DNA of 64,000 nucleotides, taken from positions 2,790,001-2,854,000 of the forward strand of contig NZ_LT629797.1 of the NCBI RefSeq assembly GCF_900106015.1, written 5' to 3'. Both the position numbers and the translations under genes were made by a program. Position 1 is the stretch's first letter, and each line of letters begins with the position of its first letter. This document shows, one piece after another, positions 23,397-29,448 of this stretch. This stretch comes from Pseudomonas sihuiensis. Lineage in GTDB: Bacteria; Pseudomonadota; Gammaproteobacteria; Pseudomonadales; Pseudomonadaceae. Under the pieces are notes generated by a model. The model saw only the letters and a program-made list of their open reading frames with translations, was not told where the DNA came from and searched no databases.

Positions 23397-23762
23397 TCAA
23401 TCGCGGCAATAGCCCTCGCCGCTGCGCACGGTCAGACAGTTCTGTTTATCCAACAGCCATTTCATGCCGGTAGCTTCACCGTCGGTGGCGCTGATGCTCT
23501 CCACCACGCCATCGCGCACGAAGACGATCTTCGCCCCCTGCGCACGCCCGACGAAGCGGCGCGGGCCGTCGAGGTTGGCGATGGTCAGGCGGTAGTCGGC
23601 CGGCGTGCCACTGATATCCAGGTAGGTACCCTCGGGCCCGTTCCAGCGCCCCAACCATTGCTCCGTCACCCTGGCATCCTGCTCACCGGACGACCTGGCG
23701 CAGCCGGCAAGCAGCAGGGGAACGGCCGCAGCCGCGAGAAGAAAGTGCGCAGTTCTGAGCAT
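23397..23762 (-). CDS. Small lipoprotein of unknown function
   Basis: 121 residues. The signal peptide MLRTAHFLLAAAAVPLLLAGC ends in a lipobox (LAGC), so it should be lipidated and membrane-anchored outside the cytoplasm. The mature part is a small mostly beta domain (LGRWNGPEGTYLDISG, YRLTIANLDGPRRFVGR), with two Cys near the C-terminus that may form a disulfide. The longer frame from 23894 overlaps the GGDEF gene and is not credible. It lies 60 bases upstream of sbcC on the same strand. Confidence 0.75.
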   Translation of the reverse strand: MLRTAHFLLAAAAVPLLLAGCARSSGEQDARVTEQWLGRWNGPEGTYLDISGTPADYRLTIANLDGPRRFVGRAQGAKIVFVRDGVVESISATDGEATGMKWLLDKQNCLTVRSGEGYCRD

Positions 23763-23832
23763 GGTGGTCTCCACGGGAAGGGTTGCAGCGGTTTCGACCA
23801 GAGCCGCACATGAGCGGTTCAGGCCCAAGCGC

Positions 23833-24963
23833 TCACAGTATCTCGATACGGTCACGGCCATTGGCCTTGGCGCGGTACATCGCCTGGTCCGCACGCTCCA
23901 TCAGGCAATCCAGGCTTTCGCCAGGACGATATTCGGCAATGCCGAAACTGGCGCTCTTGCGTTGCACCCGGTCGAAGGAAAAGCCGTTGATACGTTTTTG
24001 CAGGGCCTGCACCGCCTGCTCTGCGTGGGCAGCATCGATCTCCGGCAGGATGATGAGAAACTCCTCGCCGCCAAGCCGCCCGACCTTATCCATCACTCGC
24101 ACGCCGTCGCGCAGCAGCCCGGCGAACTGGCGCAGCACACTGTCCCCCACCGCATGGCCATGAGTATCGTTAACGCTCTTGAAGTGGTCGATGTCGATCA
24201 GCACCACCGAGAACGGCGTGCCATAGCGATTGGACCGCGCGACTTCCTCGATCAGAAAATGCAGCGTGCGCGAGCGATTCCACAGCCCGGTCAGGCTGTC
24301 GACACTGGCACTGAGGGCCAGGCTGTCCTGATGCAGGAACATGTGTTTGTGCGCCTTTTCCAGAAGAAAGGCGCTGAGCAGGCCGAAGGAGAACGACGCA
24401 AGAATCCAGATCAGGTGCAGGCGCTGCATGCCGGGCGTCAGCGAGTGCTCGAGCGTGACCAGCATAATCGCGGCCAGTGAGAACAACGCCGTAGCCATGG
24501 CACGCTTGAGCGCCAGCCCGGAGATGGCGAAGGTCCACATCAGGTTGAGATAGATTTCCGGCGCGTAAAAGGCAAAACGCGGTGAGCCGAAATTGAAGTA
24601 GAGATTGGACAACACCGAGATGATGGGCGCGAGTGACAGCAACCCCAGCATCAAGGGTTGCCGCCTTGGCTGGAAACTCAGCAGCCCGATGGCCAGCAAT
24701 GCTGCCGGCACCAGCAGCGCATGGACGATGAGCCGCGCGAAAGGCTGATCGGTCTCGACATTCTGCTCGATGGCGGCATAGATCAGATACAGCGCCGTGG
24801 TCAGAAAAGCGACGTAGCGAATCTGCGGAATCTTCGCCTGCAGATACCAGCAAGCAAACGCCTGGCGAGTCGCTTCAGGCACTCCATGCAAAGGGTCAAG
24901 CGCACGCAGCAAGGCGTTGAACAACGGCACGTTCGCCTCCCCTGTCGAATGGCCACTATTCAC
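23833..24963 (-). CDS. Membrane-anchored GGDEF diguanylate cyclase
   Basis: 376 residues. About six membrane helices occupy residues 48-215. A GGDEF domain follows from about residue 220 (DSLTGLWNRS). The active-site loop is RLGGEEF near residue 295, with the substrate Asp in VLIDIDHFKSVND. It should make cyclic-di-GMP from two GTP. No upstream RxxD inhibitory site is obvious. It lies between the lipoprotein gene and the HD gene on the same strand, all inside the block that separates sbcC from sbcD. Confidence 0.9.
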   Translation of the reverse strand: MNSGHSTGEANVPLFNALLRALDPLHGVPEATRQAFACWYLQAKIPQIRYVAFLTTALYLIYAAIEQNVETDQPFARLIVHALLVPAALLAIGLLSFQPRRQPLMLGLLSLAPIISVLSNLYFNFGSPRFAFYAPEIYLNLMWTFAISGLALKRAMATALFSLAAIMLVTLEHSLTPGMQRLHLIWILASFSFGLLSAFLLEKAHKHMFLHQDSLALSASVDSLTGLWNRSRTLHFLIEEVARSNRYGTPFSVVLIDIDHFKSVNDTHGHAVGDSVLRQFAGLLRDGVRVMDKVGRLGGEEFLIILPEIDAAHAEQAVQALQKRINGFSFDRVQRKSASFGIAEYRPGESLDCLMERADQAMYRAKANGRDRIEIL

Positions 24964-25016
24964 AGCATAGAACGCTTGTCGCGGCGAATGCGATGCAGAC
25001 CTCGCTCAATCTCCTG

Positions 25017-25622
25017 TCAAATCACGCCAGCCAGATTGACCCGAGCCTGTGCCTCGTAGCGCGCCCTGAAATGATCAGTGCTGTAGATCATCGAGCGCGC
25101 CAGAAATGACTGGAGAACGCTGCGCCGCTTCATTCGGTAGACAAAGCCCGGCACCCAGGCGTACTCGGCACGCACCTGGGCGTCGTACTCGGCGAAACGC
25201 TCCGGCGTGGCGCCGAGAATGGCCAAGTCGATATCCACCAGCAACTGCTCATCCGGCTCGTTCGGCGTCGCATCATGCCGGGTGACCATGATCAGTCGTT
25301 CGACCCGCGCCAACGTCGCCTGGCTGGCCTGACAGCTCGCCAGCACCCGGATGGCCCAATCTGCACTCAGGCGCTCGTTATCCTTGCCGCGCACGTCGTA
25401 GATGGCGTCATGGAACCAGAGCGCGATGGCCACCTCCCCCGGCTGCTGCGCCAGATGCCGCGCCTGCTCGAAATGCATCAGGCATTCGCGCAGATGCTGC
25501 AGCGAATGATAGTGCCGCTGCGGCTGCTCGTAGGCACGAACGAGTTGCTCGAACAGACCAGGCGGAGGCTGTAGGCCGAGATCTGGCCAGACGCTGGCCC
25601 AGGATGATGGGAGAAGAGTCAT
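25017..25622 (-). CDS. HD-domain predicted metal-dependent phosphohydrolase
   Basis: 201 residues. HD-superfamily ligands appear as RHYHSLQHL (His39, His43), ALWFHDAIYD (His71-Asp72) and VDIDLAILG. It belongs to a conserved family of predicted metal-dependent phosphohydrolases with no assigned substrate. The start codon lies only 14 bases from the attI-distal attC of the integron, so its native upstream region has been replaced or is supplied by the last cassette. Base composition is like the host genes and unlike the cassettes, and no attC follows it, so I read it as chromosomal backbone rather than a cassette. Confidence 0.8.
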   Translation of the reverse strand: MTLLPSSWASVWPDLGLQPPPGLFEQLVRAYEQPQRHYHSLQHLRECLMHFEQARHLAQQPGEVAIALWFHDAIYDVRGKDNERLSADWAIRVLASCQASQATLARVERLIMVTRHDATPNEPDEQLLVDIDLAILGATPERFAEYDAQVRAEYAWVPGFVYRMKRRSVLQSFLARSMIYSTDHFRARYEAQARVNLAGVI

Positions 25623-25635
25623 TCAGAGGCCCGAT

Positions 25636-25703
25636 AGCGTTTGGTTAAGGGACGGGCTTTAGCCAGTGCCAGTGAGCGAAGCGAGGGGTTTGAACTAGTT
25701 GCT
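25636..25703 (-). other. attC6, attI-distal site with both core triplets altered
   Basis: The conserved attC body is intact, but the left core AAC reads AGC (25636-25638) and the right core GTT reads GCT (25701-25703). The two changed triplets are still complementary, so the folded hairpin is preserved while the recombination core is lost. It closes the array next to the HD gene. Confidence 0.85.
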
Positions 25704-25711
25704 CTCCATTT

Positions 25712-25987
25712 CTAACTGAACAAGCTAGCGATTGCACTTGCTATACCTTCGATAATTGCTAGAACTCCGTCGATCATAGCCTCAACGGTGCCGGTTATCA
25801 CCTCCAGAAGTCCCTCACTGCTCTGAACAGGAAGTACAGCTGCTCCAGCAACGGAAATAGCTATGGCTGCCATAGCAACGGAGCTGATGCCCATAACCAT
25901 GAGGTAAATTGCAGAGCTCATAAGCAAGGCCGCGCAAAGTGAATTAAATACCCTCTGTAACTTTGATCGCTTTACTTTACTTTTCAT
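25712..25987 (-). CDS. Cassette 6: small hydrophobic protein of unknown function
   Basis: 91 residues from the ATG at 25987. A basic head (MKSKVKRSKLQR) is followed by a hydrophobic stretch at residues 15-50 that could form one or two membrane helices. An amphipathic tail rich in Ile, Ala and Gly (LAIIEGIASAIASLFS) ends the protein. It is not recognised. The pattern suits a small membrane protein, a toxin-like peptide or an immunity protein; these are guesses. The longer frame to 26092 reads through attC5 and is rejected. The stop codon sits a few bases before attC6. Confidence 0.65.
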   Translation of the reverse strand: MKSKVKRSKLQRVFNSLCAALLMSSAIYLMVMGISSVAMAAIAISVAGAAVLPVQSSEGLLEVITGTVEAMIDGVLAIIEGIASAIASLFS

Positions 25988-26030
25988 TTCCAGCCCCATC
26001 TCTAGCTGAGTAAAAATACTAAATATGTAT

Positions 26031-26097
26031 AGTACTTGGTTAAGGGCGGGATTTAGCCCGTCCCAGTGAGCGAAGCGAACGGTTTGAACCAATTGTT
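26031..26097 (-). other. attC5, site with a degenerate R'' core
   Basis: The body matches the Pseudomonas attC type and the right core GTT (26095-26097) is intact. The left end reads AGTACTTGG where the other sites read AACGTTTGG, so the R'' triplet GTT (minus strand) is lost. All four differences are transitions. Confidence 0.8.
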
Positions 26098-26106
26098 ATA
26101 TGCGTA

Positions 26107-26469
26107 TCACGGCGCTTCATTGATGTAAATTTTGTGTTCTGTGCCTTTGTCGTCAATGGCAAACATATATTTACTTTGACCTGCCTGCCAGACAAACGAT
26201 AAAGAACATAGATTTTCCAGATTGACGCTATGGGATGCACAATGTTTCTTTAGGTTGTCACCCCAACAACCAATTGATTTTTTTATTCTCTCTGACTCAA
26301 GCTTAGTGGGCCTGAACTCCCTTGCAAGCCAGTTTATTTCAATGTCATAGCCTTTCTTGTGAATCTTCCCAATTTCATCGGCAACGAAATCATGGTCGAC
26401 ATAGTTCATTGAGCTTACAAAGCTGTGCCCGAAATTGTGGATTGCTGATTTTATGTTTTTATATTTCAT
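26107..26469 (-). CDS. Cassette 5: hypothetical protein
   Basis: 120 residues from the ATG at 26469 (MKYKNIKSAIHNFGHSFVSSMNYVDHDF). The open frame extends to 26505, but those codons belong to attC4. It contains four Cys and a conserved-looking HNFGHSF start. Proteins with a similar N-terminus occur, to my memory, in Vibrio integron cassettes, but no function is known to me. It is AT-rich, and no signal peptide or membrane segment is visible, so it is probably cytoplasmic. Confidence 0.75.
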   Translation of the reverse strand: MKYKNIKSAIHNFGHSFVSSMNYVDHDFVADEIGKIHKKGYDIEINWLAREFRPTKLESERIKKSIGCWGDNLKKHCASHSVNLENLCSLSFVWQAGQSKYMFAIDDKGTEHKIYINEAP

Positions 26470-26483
26470 GTCTAGATCAGCAT

Positions 26484-26590
26484 ATAACGCCCACAGCAGG
26501 CGCATTTATGTAGGTGATTGTTTTGTGCCAGGCTTTTTCTGGCACAAAACGAGCGCCGGAATAAATGTCGCACTGGCTGTGCTTGTTATG
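26484..26590 (-). other. attC4, atypical long attC
   Basis: Core triplets AAC (26486-26488) and GTT (26585-26587) bound a roughly 104-bp site. The outer arms are CGCCCACAGCAGGCGCATTTAT / ATAAATGTCGC..GGCTGTGC. A central GTTTTGTGCCA / TGGCACAAAAC hairpin replaces the usual Pseudomonas body. This suggests the cassette was acquired from another lineage. Confidence 0.75.
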
Positions 26591-26939
26591 CATTATCACA
26601 GATTAAACCAAGAGTATTGCCAAACGGATCAATCAGAATACATGCATGCTCATTTAGCGACGTTTTAACCGGCCCTCTATACAGCTTGGCGCCTTTGCCA
26701 GCTAGAATGTCGATTGAAACGCCCAATGAATCAACACGCCAATAGGTCGTTTGACCGGCTATGCCACTGCAGGACTTTCTGTCCTCTGGATGAAAGCCGA
26801 TTTTAATATCACCGGTCTCGATGTAAGCATACATCTCGTTTTCATATTTCACCTCGACTCCAACGAGATCCGCATACCATTTGGCCGCGCTGTGTATGTC
26901 TTCTACAAAATAAACTGTTGAATCAAATTTCTTCAGCAT
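26586..26939 (-). CDS. Cassette 4: VOC-superfamily (glyoxalase/bleomycin-resistance fold) protein
   Basis: 117 residues. The N-terminal FDSTVYFVEDIHSAAKWYADLVG and the C-terminal LIDPFGNTLGLI are hallmarks of the vicinal-oxygen-chelate fold, with one beta-alpha-beta-beta-beta unit in each half. Family members isomerise methylglyoxal adducts, cleave aromatic rings or bind drugs such as bleomycin and fosfomycin. The activity cannot be assigned because only some of the usual metal ligands are obvious. Its TAA stop overlaps the R' core of attC4. AAGGA lies about 12 nt before the ATG. Confidence 0.85.
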   Translation of the reverse strand: MLKKFDSTVYFVEDIHSAAKWYADLVGVEVKYENEMYAYIETGDIKIGFHPEDRKSCSGIAGQTTYWRVDSLGVSIDILAGKGAKLYRGPVKTSLNEHACILIDPFGNTLGLICDNA

Positions 26940-26959
26940 CTACTGCGATGTCCTTCTGC

Positions 26960-27033
26960 ATAACGTTTGGTTAAGGGGCCGGCTTTAGCCGGTCCCGAGT
27001 GAGCGAAGCGAGCGATTTGAACCATTTGTTAGA
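26960..27033 (-). other. attC3, Pseudomonas-type attC
   Basis: Cores AAC (26962-26964) and GTT (27028-27030) flank the shared body. It differs from attC2 mainly by GGCCGGCTTTAGCCGGTCCCGAG in the stem, with paired changes that keep it complementary. Confidence 0.9.
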
Positions 27034-27406
27034 GCGGTGCACGCCGATGGAAACCTAAATATAGCTCTTTGAGTGGTTCAGGCAGGGCGTGCCAGTAGGG
27101 AGCTGCTTTTTCACTTGGAACCTGCCAGAACAAATTTTCAGTAAACGAAACATCAATGCAGTTATAAATTTCTTTTGTGCAATTTTCAAGACTGTTACTG
27201 ATGAATATGAATAGCTTCGAGTGGCTCTCGTGATTTGTGCCTTTGCACATTTCTGAATTCAGAGCATTAGCCAAACTGCCAAACCAAGAATATGCAAACT
27301 CCGGGTCTAGCTCGCCCCAAAGCCGAATGTGCTCACGGTCAGCTTTGGCGGTAATTTCTGGGAAGTTTGATCTGACAAAGTTGTATAGGTCTAGGGGTGC
27401 TTCCAT
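27029..27406 (-). CDS. Cassette 3: hypothetical protein
   Basis: 125 residues, acidic, with an aromatic-rich middle (ELDPEFAYSWFGSLANAL) and the C-terminal PLKELYLGFHRRAPL. No signal peptide, membrane segment or enzyme motif is visible. It is not recognised. The start ATG is only about 13 bases inside the attC2 boundary and has a poor ribosome-binding site. The stop codon TAA is built into the R' core of attC3. Confidence 0.75.
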   Translation of the reverse strand: MEAPLDLYNFVRSNFPEITAKADREHIRLWGELDPEFAYSWFGSLANALNSEMCKGTNHESHSKLFIFISNSLENCTKEIYNCIDVSFTENLFWQVPSEKAAPYWHALPEPLKELYLGFHRRAPL

Positions 27407-27415
27407 GCTTTTAGC

Positions 27416-27489
27416 TCTAACGTTTGGTTAAGGGGCGGGCTTTAGCCCGTCCCAGTGAGCGAAGCGAACGGTTTGAACCAGTTGTTATG
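27416..27489 (-). other. attC2, Pseudomonas-type attC
   Basis: Cores AAC (27419-27421) and GTT (27484-27486) flank the canonical body. I used it as the reference sequence when comparing the others. Confidence 0.9.
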
Positions 27490-27712
27490 TGCATTTCCGC
27501 GCGATAAATATTACGGGGTCGTAGGTTTCGGATGCAGGCCAGAAAACCCATCCAAATGGTTCTGCCTCAACCATTATTCCTGGTTCATCTAGCGCCCACT
27601 CCTCAATTTGTTGCGGGGTCTCAATGACGACCTGCACAACACCAGGCGTTTTACCGTATTCCAACGCTACCGAGTCACCGATTTCTACTACTTCGCCAGT
27701 GGAGTAATTCAT
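27485..27712 (-). CDS. Cassette 2: small acidic hypothetical protein
   Basis: 75 residues. MNYSTGEVVEIGDSVALEYGKTPGVVQVVIET looks like a small beta-barrel of SH3 or KOW type, and WALDEPGIMVEAEPFGWVFWP is aromatic and acidic. The fold is a guess. Function is unknown, and it is probably cytoplasmic. The stop TAA overlaps the R' core of attC2. AAGGA lies about 12 nt upstream of the ATG. Confidence 0.78.
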   Translation of the reverse strand: MNYSTGEVVEIGDSVALEYGKTPGVVQVVIETPQQIEEWALDEPGIMVEAEPFGWVFWPASETYDPVIFIARKCT

Positions 27713-27750
27713 CTGTCCGTGTTTCCTTACTCTGAACTAGCTAAATGTAC

Positions 27751-27824
27751 ATAACGATTAAGCTAAGGGGCGGGCTTTAGCCCGTCCCAGCGAACGAAGT
27801 GAGCGATTTGAGCGCATTGTTATA
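27751..27824 (-). other. attC1, Pseudomonas-type attC with a divergent outer arm
   Basis: Cores AAC (27753-27755) and GTT (27819-27821). The outer stem reads CGATTAAGCTAAG and GATTTGAGCGCATT instead of CGTTTGGTTAAG and GGTTTGAACCAGTT. The changes are again largely paired (AGCTAAG with TTTGAGC). Confidence 0.85.
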
Positions 27825-27828
27825 CGAA

Positions 27829-28185
27829 CTAGCCCCGATTAGAGAGTTCTAGGCCTTCGCCCCATTGTATGATTTCGTTTGTCCAGGCTAGAACAAGGCA
27901 GAGACCGAGGTTTTTAACGCCCCATTTACGGCCCTCATCTCCGGCATAGCCGCCATAAATTTGATTGATTCGTTCTTCATAGAATTTCTCAAAATTGCCA
28001 TAAGCAGTACTTTCTAGGTGAATGCTTAGATCTATATCCGAGCCGCATCTTTTTTTGATGAAACGCAGTAATCCTTGAGATTCAATGGCTTCATGTACTT
28101 CGGAAATAGTGATGTCGTTATATTTTCCGGAGTCAATCAGACTGTTGATTTGCAGGATTAGAAGCGTAAGTGCTGTGACTTTCAT
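27829..28185 (-). CDS. Cassette 1 (attI-proximal): hypothetical protein
   Basis: 118 residues. The N-terminal stretch MKVTALTLLILQINSLIDSGKYNDI is hydrophobic but reads more like a helix of a soluble protein than a signal peptide. GGYAGDEGRKWGVKNLGLCLVLAWTNEIIQWGEGLEL follows. It is not recognised. As the first cassette it should be the best expressed and the most recently inserted. It has a strong AAGGAG 8 nt before the ATG, located between the attI core and the gene. Confidence 0.78.
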   Translation of the reverse strand: MKVTALTLLILQINSLIDSGKYNDITISEVHEAIESQGLLRFIKKRCGSDIDLSIHLESTAYGNFEKFYEERINQIYGGYAGDEGRKWGVKNLGLCLVLAWTNEIIQWGEGLELSNRG

Positions 28186-28200
28186 GTGATCTCCTTGTTC

Positions 28201-28290
28201 AGCATGTTTGTATAACAGTGATTAGATGGAAGGCGGTACTAATCCGATAGTAGAGCCTTCTATCTAACTCCGCACTATCGTCATCGCCGC
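28201..28290 (-). other. attI-like recombination site next to intI
   Basis: The core AAC on the plus strand (28214-28216), GTTATAC on the cassette strand, marks the junction with the first cassette. The sequence from there to the intI leader is unique in the window. The outer boundary is not defined by sequence alone. A cassette promoter (Pc) should lie here or in intI, but I could not identify a convincing -35/-10 pair. Confidence 0.6.
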
Positions 28291-28384
28291 CCTGAAAAAT
28301 TCTTTTCAAATCATGGTATTACAAACCAGCTCCTGATATCCGGACGTATTCGCTTGACTTCCTCTTTTTGCTCTACCATTACCA

Positions 28385-28400
28385 CTGTACAAAAACACAG
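28385..28400 (+). promoter_or_regulatory. LexA (SOS) box in the intI leader
   Basis: CTGTACAAAAACACAG matches the LexA consensus CTGT-N8-ACAG exactly at both half-sites. It lies between a possible -35 (TTGACT, 28354-28359) and the AAGGAG ribosome-binding site (28403-28408). SOS control of integron integrases through such a box is established for IntI1 and the Vibrio cholerae IntI. Here it is inferred from sequence. Confidence 0.8.
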
Positions 28401-28414
28401 CCAAGGAGTCGGCC

Positions 28415-29377
28415 ATGGAAACCTCCAGCAAACCTCGCCTGCAAGAGCAGTTCAGGGCGGTGATACGCTTGCATCATTACAGCATCCGCACAGAAAAGTC
28501 CTACTGGTACTGGATTCGCTATTTCATCCGTTTCCATAAACTGCGCCATCCACTGGAGCTTGGTGCTACCGAGGTCAATGCTTTTCTCACCTGGCTAGCA
28601 GTTGAGCGCCAGGTAGCTGCCGCCACCCAGAATCTGGCACTCAATGCGCTAGTTTTCCTATACGACAAGGTCTTGCAACAACCCCTCCGGCAAGTGGGTG
28701 AGGTGGTGCGCGCAAAACGCTCGGCACATATTCCCTGTGTACTTACGCATGAGGAAGCCACAGCGCTCATTGCCAGGCTTGGCCAACCACATCAACTACT
28801 GGCTTCGTTGATGTACGGCGCTGGCTTGCGAGTGGTGGAAGCTGCACGTTTGCGTATCAAGGATATGGATTTCGATAAGCAGGTCATCACCATTCACGAC
28901 GGCAAAGGCGCCAAAGACCGAACGACACTTCTGCCAGCGCCCTTGATCACGCCGCTGCTGGAGCGCAGAGAGCGGATGTTCCGCGCCTGGAAGCAGCGGT
29001 ACAGTTTCTATCACGCCCCCGTCAGCCTGCCATTTGCGCTACGTCGCAAATACCCCAAGGCCGGATGTTCCTTCGAGTGGCAGTGGCTGTTCCCGTCGAC
29101 CGGGCTTTGCACGGATGAGGACGGGCAGATCGTTCGTCATCACCTTCATGTCAGTGCCATTCAGAAAGCTGTCAGACATGCCGTGCGGCAATCCAACCTG
29201 CACAAGCCTGCCAGTTGCCATACCTTTCGCCACAGTTTCGCCACCGAGCTACTGCGTCGGGGGAGCGATATCCGCACAGTGCAGACGCTACTGGGGCATG
29301 CGGATATACGTACGACGCAGATTTATACGCATGTGCTGGGACAGGGCTTTGCCGGTGTAGTCAGCCCGCTGGGGTGA
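28415..29377 (+). CDS. intI: Integron integrase IntI (tyrosine recombinase)
   Basis: 320 residues. The tyrosine-recombinase residues are Arg139 (GAGLR), His269 and Arg272 (CHTFRH), His295 (LLGH) and Tyr304 (TQIYTHV). The extra patch at residues 205-228 ([18 protein letters not shown]) is specific to IntI and absent from XerC/D. It recombines single-stranded attC hairpins with attI and double-stranded attI with attC. The start ATG has AAGGAG 6 bases upstream and a LexA box before that. The gene is intact and convergent with sbcD; the short gap holds a CCCGGAT hairpin but no clear terminator. Confidence 0.96.
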   Translation: METSSKPRLQEQFRAVIRLHHYSIRTEKSYWYWIRYFIRFHKLRHPLELGATEVNAFLTWLAVERQVAAATQNLALNALVFLYDKVLQQPLRQVGEVVRAKRSAHIPCVLTHEEATALIARLGQPHQLLASLMYGAGLRVVEAARLRIKDMDFDKQVITIHDGKGAKDRTTLLPAPLITPLLERRERMFRAWKQRYSFYHAPVSLPFALRRKYPKAGCSFEWQWLFPSTGLCTDEDGQIVRHHLHVSAIQKAVRHAVRQSNLHKPASCHTFRHSFATELLRRGSDIRTVQTLLGHADIRTTQIYTHVLGQGFAGVVSPLG

Positions 29378-29415
29378 GCGCGGCAAGCACTTAGCCGGAT
29401 TGTCGCGACGGCACC

Positions 29416-29432
29416 CCCGGATTGCATCCGGG
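29416..29432. repeat. Short hairpin between intI and sbcD
   Basis: CCCGGAT-TGC-ATCCGGG is a perfect 7-bp stem. It is related to the element at 19329-19353. There is no T run, so a termination role is uncertain. Confidence 0.5.
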
Positions 29433-29448
29433 CTACGGAGGCTTGCAG

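Larger units (their letters stand above)
25636..29377. mobile_element. Sedentary chromosomal integron: intI, attI and six gene cassettes
   Basis: Six minus-strand cassettes, each one short ORF followed by an attC site, run leftwards from an attI-like junction near 28214. intI is divergent at 28415-29377. Five attC sites share the Pseudomonas-type body (GGTTAAG..GCGGGCTTTAGCC..GTGAGCGAAGCGA..GGTTTGAACC) of about 67-70 bp; one is a different, longer type. Cassette ORFs are AT-rich compared with the flanks. This is the P. stutzeri/P. mendocina style of integron described in environmental pseudomonads. It sits inside the block separating sbcC and sbcD. Confidence 0.93.

Noticed and set aside
25712..26092. 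Longer 126-residue version of cassette 6
   Set aside because: The first 35 codons translate attC5, so the internal ATG at 25987 is preferred.
25636..27824. Regularly recurring 67-bp repeats that could suggest a CRISPR array
   Set aside because: Spacings are about 330-450 bases and each interval has an ORF. The repeats have AAC/GTT cores and inverted arms, which fit attC sites and not CRISPR repeats.
28415..29377. Reading the tyrosine recombinase as a phage or XerC/D-type integrase
   Set aside because: The insertion around [10 protein letters not shown] and the adjacent attC array mark an integron integrase. No phage genes or att duplications flank it.
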